Part shown: positions 15,568 to 23,310 of the stretch, piece after piece
How positions within the stretch are numbered: position 1 is the first letter of the stretch
Layout of the letters: every line of letters starts with the position of its first letter
Source of the DNA: Actinomycetota bacterium
GTDB taxonomy: Bacteria > Actinomycetota > Actinomycetes > Nanopelagicales > Nanopelagicaceae
DNA: 36,434 nt
Assembly: GCA_016870455.1 (NCBI GenBank)
Contig: VGBN01000013.1
Location: 1 to 36,434 of the forward strand
Direction: 5' to 3'
The notes under the pieces: generated by a model
Seen by the model: only the letters and a program-made list of their open reading frames with translations
Told to the model about the DNA's origin: nothing
Databases searched by the model: none
Translations under genes and position numbers: made by a program

Positions 15568-17898
15568 TTAGAGGCCCCTGAGAGACTCCAATACCTCTGG
15601 CATCTGCTCGGCTGTAATCAAAACCGCCCGGGCTTTTGATCCCTCACTTGGTCCAACAATTCCGTGACTTTCCATTAGATCCATCAATCTGCCAGCTTTT
15701 GCAAAACCTACTCTTAACTTTCGTTGCAACATTGAGGTTGAGCCAAATTGAGTTGAAACAACTAACTGCACAGCTTGCAAAAGTAAATCTAAATCATCTC
15801 CTATTTCATCTGTTACTACCGTCGATTGTATTGGAGCATTTATATCGATTCGATAAACCGGTTGCAATTGTGATTTAACATGATTTACAACCGCTTCAAT
15901 CTCACGCTCTGACACATAGGCACCTTGAATTCTTACTGGTTTACTTGCTCCCATAGGTAGGAACAATCCATCACCTTGTCCAACTAATTTTTCAGCTCCT
16001 GGTGTATCCAAGATAACTCGCGAATCAGCCAGGCTGCTGGTTGCAAAAGACAATCTAGAAGGCACATTTGCTTTAATTAAGCCGGTAACAATGTCAACAC
16101 TTGGTCGTTGAGTTGCAAGTACTAGGTGTATGCCAGCAGCCCGTGCCAATTGAGTAATTCGAACTATTGACTCTTCTACCTCGCGGGCTGCCACCATCAT
16201 TAAATCAGCCAACTCATCTACTATCACCAAGAGATAGGGGTAAGGCTCTAAGGTGCGTTGATCACCTGCGGGTTGATTTACTTTTCCTGCTTTAACCGCT
16301 TTATTAAAGTCGTCAATATGTCTAAAGCCAAAGACAGAAAGATCGTCATAACGCATCTCCATCTCACGTACCACCCAAGCTAGAACATCTGCTGCCTTCT
16401 TTGGATTTGTAATAATTGGCGCAATTAAATGTGGTACGCCATCGTAATTAGTTAACTCAACACGTTTTGGATCAATCAACACTAAGCGAACCTCATCGGG
16501 TGTAGCTCGCATCAAGATTGAAACTACTAAAGAGTTGATCATTGAAGATTTTCCAGCTCCAGTAGCACCTGCCACCAAAAGGTGTGGCATCTTGGCTAGA
16601 TTTGCACACAAAAATGCACCTTCAACATCTTTACCTAATGCAATCAACATCGGATGGTTATCAGTGGATGAAACAGATGATCTAAGAACATCACCCAGAG
16701 CAACAATTTCCCGATCTGAGTTTGGTATTTCAATTCCCACTGCTGACTTACCTGGAATTGGAGAGAGAATTCTTATCTCACCACTTGCCACTGCATAGGC
16801 GATATTTTTTGATAATGCTGAGATCGCTTCTACCTTTACTCCGTTGCCCAACTCCACTTCATACCTTGTAACAGTTGGACCCCGCATAAATCCGGTAACT
16901 TGAGCATCAATATCAAATTGCTCAAAAACCTGTTTTAGCGCAGCAACTACAGTTTCATTTGTCTTTGACTTGCCTTTAGCCGTCGGCCCCATCCGAAGTA
17001 AATCCGGAGAAGGTAATTCATATTTAATGTCTGAGGATAAGAGAAGTTGCTGCGGTCTAGCGTTTTCCACCTTTGTAGATCTGCCAACTTTTGGCACAGC
17101 TTGCGTTATCTCATCAAAGTTTTCTAGCTCTACCTCATAATCTAACTGCTGGGGCTCAAACTCTTGCACTAAGTCCTTTACTAATGGAGTTTCAAATGGT
17201 GGACTTTCGCTAACCTCAAAATCCTCAGCCACTAAACGTTCAGCCCGCTTGGCTCGAGCAGAGGAAATTCCAGCTTTACCTATATTAAATACCCTTCTAA
17301 TTTGAGAGAAGACTTTAGATAGCGATGTTTTAGTGATGATCAATAAACCAAATATCAAAAAGATCAGCAGAATAGGAATTGCTAGTACCTCTGTAACTAA
17401 TGAGACAAGTCCTAGCGAGATTGCATATCCGATCCAACCACCACCATCTCGCATTGCCGTTGCTCCGGTGCCGGTTGAGCCATTGGCAATATGAGCTAAG
17501 GCGGTAGTACTAATTATCAGTAACAGAGTTCCGATAGAAATTCGGCCGATATCAGATGAGTCATCGGTTGATTTGAACAACCGAAAAGCAAAAAATACAA
17601 AAATTATCGGCACTAAATTTGCCAGAATTCCAACACCACCAAACAAAAATGAGTAAGTAGCTCTACCCACCAAATTACTCAAATCAAACCAAACGCCAGC
17701 GGCTGATATCAAAGCAAGTATAAAAAGGAAAAAGGCAATTCCATCTCGTTGATGATCAGGATCTAACTCTCTCGAGGATCTAAAAATAAATCTGATGCTA
17801 CTTCCAAGGGCTTTTGCAACTAATCGCCAAACCCAACCTAGGCCCCTAAAAATAGGCAAAAAAATCTTAGATTTTTTAGCAGATTTTTTCTTAGCCAT
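15568..17898 (-). CDS. ftsK: DNA translocase FtsK/SpoIIIE family
   Basis: FtsK pumps chromosomal DNA through the closing division septum. The 776-residue protein has four membrane helices within about residues 52-190, a fairly short linker, an alpha/beta motor with Walker A GATGAGKS (444-451) and Walker B LLVIVDELADLMM (about 555-568), and a C-terminal winged-helix gamma domain (about 710-776) that reads DNA orientation signals. The DTPGAEKLVGQGDGLF segment is typical. It follows rnj after 83 nt. That gap holds a TAGGCT box 9 nt before the ATG and a GCCG-TAAT-CGGC dyad. The order rnj, ftsK, HTH gene, rimO is common in actinobacteria. Confidence 0.97.
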   Translation of the reverse strand: MAKKKSAKKSKIFLPIFRGLGWVWRLVAKALGSSIRFIFRSSRELDPDHQRDGIAFFLFILALISAAGVWFDLSNLVGRATYSFLFGGVGILANLVPIIFVFFAFRLFKSTDDSSDIGRISIGTLLLIISTTALAHIANGSTGTGATAMRDGGGWIGYAISLGLVSLVTEVLAIPILLIFLIFGLLIITKTSLSKVFSQIRRVFNIGKAGISSARAKRAERLVAEDFEVSESPPFETPLVKDLVQEFEPQQLDYEVELENFDEITQAVPKVGRSTKVENARPQQLLLSSDIKYELPSPDLLRMGPTAKGKSKTNETVVAALKQVFEQFDIDAQVTGFMRGPTVTRYEVELGNGVKVEAISALSKNIAYAVASGEIRILSPIPGKSAVGIEIPNSDREIVALGDVLRSSVSSTDNHPMLIALGKDVEGAFLCANLAKMPHLLVAGATGAGKSSMINSLVVSILMRATPDEVRLVLIDPKRVELTNYDGVPHLIAPIITNPKKAADVLAWVVREMEMRYDDLSVFGFRHIDDFNKAVKAGKVNQPAGDQRTLEPYPYLLVIVDELADLMMVAAREVEESIVRITQLARAAGIHLVLATQRPSVDIVTGLIKANVPSRLSFATSSLADSRVILDTPGAEKLVGQGDGLFLPMGASKPVRIQGAYVSEREIEAVVNHVKSQLQPVYRIDINAPIQSTVVTDEIGDDLDLLLQAVQLVVSTQFGSTSMLQRKLRVGFAKAGRLMDLMESHGIVGPSEGSKARAVLITAEQMPEVLESLRGL

Positions 17899-17981
17899 AA
17901 TGTGATAAGCCTAAAGAATAAGTTAATAGTGGGCCGTAATCGGCACGCACTTTGCTTAGAAAGTTAACAAAAAAGTGATTA

Positions 17982-19664
17982 CTAAACCTCAACTACTAAC
18001 GGAATTATCATCGGCTTTCGACGATGCTCCTCACCTACCCAGCTACCAATCGTTTTGCGAACCACTTGGGATAGTTGGTGCGTGCCATTGAACCCACCGG
18101 CAACCGCCCTGCTTAATGCCTTTTCAATATCACCCTTAACATCATCGAACAATGTTTTATCCTCTGTAAATCCTCTAGCGTGAATCTCCGGGCCGGCAAC
18201 AATTTTTCCACTCTGTGAATCAATTACTACTACAACCGAGATGAATCCTTCATCACCTAAAATTCTTCTATCTTTCAAGGAGCTGTCGGTAATCTCTCCA
18301 ACACTTTGACCATCAACATAAACATAACCGCAAGGAATTGAACCCGATATATCTGCGTGGCCATCAGCAACATCAACTGTTATCCCATTTTCTGCAATCA
18401 CAACATTGTGTTCAGATAATCCTGATTTCATCGCTAGATCTGCATTTGCTCTCATATGGCGCCACTCACCATGAACCGGCAAAACATTCTTAGGTTTAAC
18501 AACCTCATAACAATGTAGTAACTCACCAGCAGATGCATGTCCTGATACATGAACCATCGCATTTCCTTTATGAACTACATGAGCTCCAAATCTAGTTAAC
18601 TCATTGATTACACGGTAAACAGATTTCTCATTACCTGGAATTAGTGAGGAGGCAAGCACAACTGTGTCACCCTTACCAACCTGAATCTCATGGTCGCCAT
18701 TAGCTATTCTGGAGAGTGCTGCTAACGGTTCTCCTTGTGAGCCTGTACATATCAAAACAATCTTGTCACCAAAAGTATCTATATCTTTGTAATCAACCAC
18801 CAAACCATTTGGCACCTTCAAATATCCAAGATCTTCAGCAAGCTTCATATTTCTCACCATAGACCGACCCACATAAGCCACCTTGCGGTTAGCTTCATTA
18901 GCTGCAGTCAACACTTGTTGAATTCGATGAACATGTGATGCAAAGGATGTGACTACAACTCTTCTTGGTGTCTTTTCAATTGCCTCTTTTAAAGCTGGAT
19001 AAATATCCTTTTCAGCAACAGTCAATCCGGGAATATCAGCATTTGTAGAGTCAACTAGAAATAGATCCACCCCTTCTTTTCCTAATCTTTCAAATGTCTT
19101 TAAATCTGTAACCTTTCCATCAAGTGGCATTTTGTCCATTTTGAAATCGCCAGTATGCAAAATCACTCCTGCTGGAGTTTTAATCGCTACAGCTAGTGAA
19201 TCTGGAATTGAATGATTAACAGTTACAAACTCCAGAGTGAATGGTCCAACTTTTTCTATTTGTCCAGCCTTCACCTGCATCATCGGTGCGGTAATTCGTC
19301 GCTCTTTTAATTTTGGCGCAACAAAGGCAAGAGTTAATTGTGATCCAATGATCCGAATATCGCTTCGCTCACGAAGCAGATAAGGAACTGCTCCAATATG
19401 ATCTTCATGGCCATGAGTTAAAAAGATGGCCTCGATATCATCCATACGATCTTTTAGGTATGAAAAATCCGGCAGGATTAAGTCAATCCCTGGTTGATCA
19501 TCCCCTGGAAATAAAACACCACAATCAACAATTAGAAGTCTCCCCTCATATTCAAAGACCGTCATATTGCGCCCGATCTCACCAAGTCCACCCAACGCAA
19601 CAATGCGCAGAGTCTTCTTTGCTAATTTGGCAGGGTAAGGCAGGCCCGGATGGGGATGATTCAT
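17982..19664 (-). CDS. rnj: Ribonuclease J
   Basis: RNase J combines endonuclease and 5 prime-to-3 prime exonuclease activity in mRNA decay and rRNA maturation. The 560-residue protein has the metallo-beta-lactamase motif HGHEDHIG starting at H84, the beta-CASP domain (including the STNADIPG segment), and a C-terminal domain with VPVHGEWRHM, the histidine that completes the metal site. In mycobacteria it acts with RNase E. It starts at the ATG at 19664, 4 nt after the dapA stop, without a Shine-Dalgarno site but with TAAAGT 6 nt upstream, so a leaderless transcript may start within the end of dapA. dapA-rnj adjacency is typical of actinobacteria. Confidence 0.96.
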   Translation of the reverse strand: MNHPHPGLPYPAKLAKKTLRIVALGGLGEIGRNMTVFEYEGRLLIVDCGVLFPGDDQPGIDLILPDFSYLKDRMDDIEAIFLTHGHEDHIGAVPYLLRERSDIRIIGSQLTLAFVAPKLKERRITAPMMQVKAGQIEKVGPFTLEFVTVNHSIPDSLAVAIKTPAGVILHTGDFKMDKMPLDGKVTDLKTFERLGKEGVDLFLVDSTNADIPGLTVAEKDIYPALKEAIEKTPRRVVVTSFASHVHRIQQVLTAANEANRKVAYVGRSMVRNMKLAEDLGYLKVPNGLVVDYKDIDTFGDKIVLICTGSQGEPLAALSRIANGDHEIQVGKGDTVVLASSLIPGNEKSVYRVINELTRFGAHVVHKGNAMVHVSGHASAGELLHCYEVVKPKNVLPVHGEWRHMRANADLAMKSGLSEHNVVIAENGITVDVADGHADISGSIPCGYVYVDGQSVGEITDSSLKDRRILGDEGFISVVVVIDSQSGKIVAGPEIHARGFTEDKTLFDDVKGDIEKALSRAVAGGFNGTHQLSQVVRKTIGSWVGEEHRRKPMIIPLVVEV

Positions 19665-19676
19665 TCGATTACTTTA
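19665..19676 (-). promoter_or_regulatory. Candidate leaderless promoter of rnj
   Basis: On the minus strand TAAAGT (19676-19671) is followed by 6 nt and then the rnj ATG at 19664. The box overlaps the dapA stop codon. No ribosome site is present. Random matches to TANNNT are common, so the case rests on the shared spacing seen at several starts in this window. Confidence 0.4.
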
Positions 19677-20559
19677 ATTTAACGCCGCCAGCTTGTAGAT
19701 CAACTTTCAATTGCGCAATTTGCGCATCGGTTGCATCAACAAGTGGCAATCTTGTATGTCCGCCAGGTAAACCCATTAAATTCAATGCTGCTTTGGTCAA
19801 AATTGCACCTTGAGTGCGGAAAGTCCCAGTAAATACGGGTAGCAATTTTTGGTGCACCTCTAATGCTTTGTTTACATCTCCAGAAAACCAAGCATCTAAC
19901 ATTGCCTTTAGATCTGCACCAACAGTATGTCCGCACACTGATACAAATCCAACCGCACCCACTGATAGCAAAGGTAGGTTCAAAATATCATCACCTGAGT
20001 AAACGGGAATTGCAGATCTTTTAATTACCCATGAGGTTGCCGCTGGATTTCCCTTGGCATCCTTTAAAGCTGCAATATTTTTGTGCTCTGCAAGTTTTAC
20101 AATCGTATCTGATTCAATCTCAACACCAGTTCGTCCTGGGATGTCATACATCATTACGGGTAGATCAGTGGCATCTGCCATTGCAGTAAAGTGTGCATGT
20201 ATTCCGGCCTGAGGTGGCTTGTTGTAGTAAGGAGTTACAACTAATAAACCATCTGCACCTGTTTTAGCTGCTCGCTGAGCCTGTTCGACTGAGTGTGATG
20301 TCTCATTATTCCCAGCACCGGCAATTATCTTAATTTTATCTCCAACAACTTTTCTTACAGTTTTTATGATTTGATCTTTTTCATCATCTGATGTGGTAGG
20401 TGCTTCACCGGTGGTTCCATTGACAGCAATTCCATCATGGCCAATTGCGACTAAATGTGAAGCTATTTTTTCAACACCTACCCAATCAATTTCACCAGAT
20501 TTGGTAAATGGTGTAACCATGGCAGTGATCAACCGACCAAATGGTGGTGTTATTTGCAT
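19669..20559 (-). CDS. dapA: 4-hydroxy-tetrahydrodipicolinate synthase
   Basis: DapA condenses pyruvate with aspartate semialdehyde, the first committed step of lysine and diaminopimelate synthesis. The 296-residue protein has the Schiff-base lysine K166 (ALKDAKG), Y138 and R143 (YDIPGRTG), the triad tyrosine Y111 (TPYYNKP) and the NGTTGE loop at 47-52. All DHDPS landmarks are present, in contrast to the paralogue at 2859-3761, which lacks GTTGE. It lies between thyX and rnj. A TAGCCT box 6 nt upstream of the ATG suggests a leaderless transcript starting in the 20-nt gap after thyX. Confidence 0.96.
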   Translation of the reverse strand: MQITPPFGRLITAMVTPFTKSGEIDWVGVEKIASHLVAIGHDGIAVNGTTGEAPTTSDDEKDQIIKTVRKVVGDKIKIIAGAGNNETSHSVEQAQRAAKTGADGLLVVTPYYNKPPQAGIHAHFTAMADATDLPVMMYDIPGRTGVEIESDTIVKLAEHKNIAALKDAKGNPAATSWVIKRSAIPVYSGDDILNLPLLSVGAVGFVSVCGHTVGADLKAMLDAWFSGDVNKALEVHQKLLPVFTGTFRTQGAILTKAALNLMGLPGGHTRLPLVDATDAQIAQLKVDLQAGGVKLK

Positions 20560-20571
20560 GGGTTAAGGCTA
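20560..20571 (-). promoter_or_regulatory. Candidate leaderless promoter of dapA
   Basis: On the minus strand TAGCCT (20571-20566) is followed by 6 nt and the dapA ATG at 20559. No Shine-Dalgarno sequence precedes this start. The element lies in the short gap between thyX and dapA. Confidence 0.42.
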
Positions 20572-20579
20572 CCGCTTAA

Positions 20580-21299
20580 TTAAGGGGCTATGCGGCCAGA
20601 TTTTTGAAAGGCTCCATAGGTAATCGGCATTAACTTGGCAAAATGCTCTTCCATCTTCTCTGCCACCATCTCAATCTCCCGTTGAGGATAAGAAGGAAAG
20701 TGTGAGCCATCCCGAGCAGTTCTTAAGGATAGAAAATTCATTAAAGCTCTTGCATTCATAGTTACGTACATTGAGGAGTATAAAGTCACAGGTAATACTG
20801 CTCTAGCAACCTCACGTGCAACTCCGGCTGAGAGCATTTTTTGATAATTTGAGTATGCCAATTTACAAGTCTCTTTTATAGCAGCCACAGTTACCTCATA
20901 TTGCTCAGCACTTCCTTCAACAAAGGTGTAAGCACCAGCCTTGCCAACCTGAACTAACTTTCGATCCTTGCCTGGGATGTAAAACACTGGTTTCAACTCT
21001 CGATAACGTCCACTTTCTTCATTATAGGAAGCAATTCGATGTCGCATAAACTCTCTAAAAACAAAAATTGGTGCAGATACAAAAAATGTCATTGAAGTGT
21101 GCTCAAAGGGTGAACCATGTCGTTCACGTGCTAAATAATTTATCAAGCCCTCAGACTTTGATGCATCAGCACCAACATCATCTAGCGATTTGTCCCCAGC
21201 AGTTGAAACTCTAGCTGCCCAGATAACATCCGCATCGCTTGCACTAGATTTAACAAGCTCTACCGACATATCCTCTCTAAATTGGATCTCATCACTCAT
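20580..21299 (-). CDS. thyX: Flavin-dependent thymidylate synthase
   Basis: ThyX methylates dUMP to dTMP using methylenetetrahydrofolate, FAD and NADPH. The 239-residue protein has the signature RHR-x3-SYN-x2-SGRY at residues 86-99, matching the RHRxxSxNxxSxR motif, and a C-terminal LSLRTARDGSHFPSYPQREI segment typical of the family. No thyA is present in the window. It precedes dapA by 20 nt, a neighbourhood shared with mycobacteria and Streptomyces. It is divergent from azlC across a 52-nt gap. The ATG has no ribosome site but a TAGGGT box 7 nt upstream. Confidence 0.96.
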   Translation of the reverse strand: MSDEIQFREDMSVELVKSSASDADVIWAARVSTAGDKSLDDVGADASKSEGLINYLARERHGSPFEHTSMTFFVSAPIFVFREFMRHRIASYNEESGRYRELKPVFYIPGKDRKLVQVGKAGAYTFVEGSAEQYEVTVAAIKETCKLAYSNYQKMLSAGVAREVARAVLPVTLYSSMYVTMNARALMNFLSLRTARDGSHFPSYPQREIEMVAEKMEEHFAKLMPITYGAFQKSGRIAP

Positions 21300-21312
21300 G
21301 GTTGCGACCCTA
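21300..21312 (-). promoter_or_regulatory. Candidate leaderless promoter of thyX
   Basis: On the minus strand TAGGGT (21312-21307) is followed by 7 nt and the thyX ATG at 21299. There is no Shine-Dalgarno sequence. The whole thyX/azlC gap is 52 nt, too short for two promoters with ordinary leaders, which supports leaderless starts on both sides. Confidence 0.5.
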
Positions 21313-21339
21313 TCTTTGGTGATTGCTGATCGGCTGGAT

Positions 21340-21351
21340 TAAAGTGTCGGC
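21340..21351 (+). promoter_or_regulatory. Candidate leaderless promoter of azlC
   Basis: TAAAGT at 21340-21345 is followed by 6 nt and the azlC GTG at 21352. There is no Shine-Dalgarno sequence. It faces away from the thyX promoter in the same 52-nt gap. Confidence 0.45.
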
Positions 21352-22014
21352 GTGTCAGTAAATCCAAAGAAAAAACAGGTAGATCGAACCGCACTTAGTG
21401 TTGCCCTTACCGTAGGACTTTATGGTGCTGCTTTTGGGGCGGCTGGGGTAACGGCAGGATTTTCAATCCTGCAAACCTGTTTGCTATCAATTCTGCTATT
21501 TTCAGGTGCCTCTCAATTTGCTGTAGTTGGAATTATGGGGGCAGGTGGTGCGGCGATTAGTGCTATCGCAACCGCCACCTTACTTGGTTTTAGAAATGCT
21601 CTTTATGGCCTGCAAATGGCGCCGATCTTGAAAGTTAAAGGAATCAGACGGGTACTTGCCGCTCAAATCACAATTGATGAATCAACTGCCGTTGCAACAT
21701 TGCAAGATAATGATGAAGATCGCAAAAGAGGGTTTTACTTAACCGGTGTAGGTGTTTATATATTTTGGAATCTATTTACATTCTTAGGAGCGTTAGGTGC
21801 TAGTGCAATTGGCAACCCTTCGGTATGGGGGTTAGATGCAGCAGTGCCAGCAGCATTTTTAGGATTGATCTGGCCTAGACTAAAAAACAAATTACAATTT
21901 ATAGTCTCAGCAATTGCAATTGCTTGGGCTTTACTTTTGACACCCATTACCCCAGCTGGAATTCCAATCATCACAACGGTGTTGCTAGCAATTGTCTTTG
22001 GAGTAAAAAAGTGA
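21352..22014 (+). CDS. azlC: AzlC family branched-chain amino acid exporter, large subunit
   Basis: AzlC and AzlD form an inner-membrane exporter of branched-chain amino acids, as known for BrnFE in Corynebacterium and AzlCD in Bacillus. This 220-residue protein begins with a short basic tail and then has several hydrophobic helices (for example about 15-35, 40-75, 130-150, 160-215). The GASQFA segment near residue 52 and the FRNALYG motif near residue 81 are typical of the family. The start is GTG at 21352. Its TGA overlaps the GTG of azlD. It is on the opposite strand to all neighbouring core genes, so it may be an insertion into the dapB-thyX region. Other amino acids, for example methionine, are possible substrates. 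Confidence 0.9.
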   Translation: MSVNPKKKQVDRTALSVALTVGLYGAAFGAAGVTAGFSILQTCLLSILLFSGASQFAVVGIMGAGGAAISAIATATLLGFRNALYGLQMAPILKVKGIRRVLAAQITIDESTAVATLQDNDEDRKRGFYLTGVGVYIFWNLFTFLGALGASAIGNPSVWGLDAAVPAAFLGLIWPRLKNKLQFIVSAIAIAWALLLTPITPAGIPIITTVLLAIVFGVKK

Positions 22015-22319
22015 GTGCTATTTGGATAGCAGTTCTTGGTGCGAGTTTGACCGCTTTTTTAAATAAGTACATCGGACATAGCGTTCCGGAAAAATGGCTT
22101 AATAGACCAACTTTTATGAGGATTAATGCTCTAGTTCCAATAGTTCTACTTAGTGCATTAGTTGCTGTTCAAACATTTGCCAACAAAAAAGAACTAGTAC
22201 TAGATCAGCGTGCAGCCGGAGTTTTTGTTGCTCTTCTTGCATTGAAGTTTAAAGCGCCATTTCCAGTAGTAGTGGTCTTAGCTGCCATAACCTCAGCTTC
22301 GATATACAACTGGTTTTAA
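22011..22319 (+). CDS. azlD: AzlD family branched-chain amino acid exporter, small subunit
   Basis: I start this gene at the GTG at 22011, which overlaps the azlC stop as GTGA and gives a 102-residue protein. An earlier in-frame ATG at 21924 would add 29 polar residues that overlap azlC and have no AzlD character. The protein has three to four membrane helices and the small-subunit layout of AzlD/BrnE, including an RINALVPIVLLSALV stretch in the middle. It is needed with AzlC for export. Its 3 prime end overlaps the convergent glutaredoxin-like gene by 4 bases. Confidence 0.88.
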   Translation: MSAIWIAVLGASLTAFLNKYIGHSVPEKWLNRPTFMRINALVPIVLLSALVAVQTFANKKELVLDQRAAGVFVALLALKFKAPFPVVVVLAAITSASIYNWF

Positions 22320-22567
22320 AGTACCTTAAGCGCCTCTAACTTCTCTTTCAAGGCTGCATCAGATGGCTCAGTTAAATGAGTTCCGTCAGAAAACAAAATA
22401 ACAGGGATTGATCGCATTCCACCATTGATCTCAATCACTTTATCCGAGGCTGAAGCATCAGCTTCCACATCAATGTAATTATATTTAACATTATTGGCAT
22501 CTAAAAACTTTTTTGATCTACGGCAGTCACCACACCACTCAGCCCCGTACATAGTTATCTCACTCAT
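22316..22567 (-). CDS. Glutaredoxin-like / mycoredoxin-type thiol oxidoreductase
   Basis: This 83-residue protein has a thioredoxin fold with a CGDC active site (C12 and C15, in AEWCGDC) and a cis-proline loop SIPVILFSDG. The WCxxC context and length resemble mycoredoxin-1 and NrdH-like proteins of actinobacteria, which reduce mycothiol-mixed disulfides. The usual mycoredoxin active site is CGYC, so the aspartate is a difference. It begins in a 1-nt TAATG overlap with dapB, so it is the last gene of the M16-dapB chain. Assignment to mycoredoxin rather than another small glutaredoxin is moderate. Confidence 0.82.
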   Translation of the reverse strand: MSEITMYGAEWCGDCRRSKKFLDANNVKYNYIDVEADASASDKVIEINGGMRSIPVILFSDGTHLTEPSDAALKEKLEALKVL

Positions 22568-23310
22568 TACATTCCCTCCATATAGTTTTCCAAACCTACT
22601 GTTAGGCCTGGCTTTTTTGCAACATTACGAATTCCAATTAACACTCCAGGCATAAAGCCTGCTCGATCTATTGAATCATGGCGAATCGTTAAACTTTCTC
22701 CGGCATCGCCGAAAATTACCTCTTGATGCGCAACAAAACCATGAGATCTAATTGAGTGAACCAGAACATCGCCCACCTTTGCACCTCGAGCGCCAGGTAA
22801 CCCAGAGTTTGTTTTATCAGGCATCGCTCCCTTTTTACTTTGCTTACGGGCTGAGGTAATCATCTCGGCAGTTCTAATTGCTGTTCCTGATGGTGCATCA
22901 ACTTTATTTGCATGGTGCATCTCTACAATTTCAGCGCTTTCAAAGTATTTTGCAGCAGTTTGAGAAAACTGCATCATCAGTACTGCACCTAATCCAAAAT
23001 TTGGGGCAATTAATGCACCAACTTTTGGATTTTTACTTAGTATCGTTTTAAGTAAATTCAACTTATTGTCATCAAAGCCCGTGGTGCCAACCACAACATG
23101 GATGCCATTATTAATTGCAAACTCTAGATTTTTCATCACTGAATCAGGAGTTGTAAAGTCAACAACTACCTCGCTGCCGGTTGATACAAGTTGATCCAGT
23201 GAGTCACCAATATCTAGTGCAGCAGATAAAGTTAAATCACTTGCAGAATTTATTGCCGCAACGGTTTGACTACCCATTCTTCCCTTGGCGCCAAGAACTG
23301 CAACCTTCAT
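22567..23310 (-). CDS. dapB: 4-hydroxy-tetrahydrodipicolinate reductase
   Basis: DapB reduces the DapA product with NAD(P)H in lysine and diaminopimelate synthesis. The 247-residue protein has the N-terminal dinucleotide loop GAKGRMG (7-13), the VGTTGF segment near 74 and the catalytic motif EMHHANKVDAPSGTA, with H132, H133 and K136. It overlaps the M16 peptidase gene by 4 nt (ATGA) and the glutaredoxin-like gene by 1 nt. PNPase, M16 peptidase and DapB in this order are typical of actinobacteria. Confidence 0.96.
   Translation of the reverse strand: MKVAVLGAKGRMGSQTVAAINSASDLTLSAALDIGDSLDQLVSTGSEVVVDFTTPDSVMKNLEFAINNGIHVVVGTTGFDDNKLNLLKTILSKNPKVGALIAPNFGLGAVLMMQFSQTAAKYFESAEIVEMHHANKVDAPSGTAIRTAEMITSARKQSKKGAMPDKTNSGLPGARGAKVGDVLVHSIRSHGFVAHQEVIFGDAGESLTIRHDSIDRAGFMPGVLIGIRNVAKKPGLTVGLENYMEGM

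Noticed and set aside
17932..17943. GCCG-TAAT-CGGC dyad in the rnj/ftsK gap
   Set aside because: The 4-bp stem is too short and has no T-run, so it is neither a convincing terminator nor a clear operator.
21924..22319. azlD starting at the ATG at 21924
   Set aside because: It would overlap azlC by 91 bases and add a polar segment unlike AzlD. The GTG at 22011 makes the usual 4-nt GTGA overlap.
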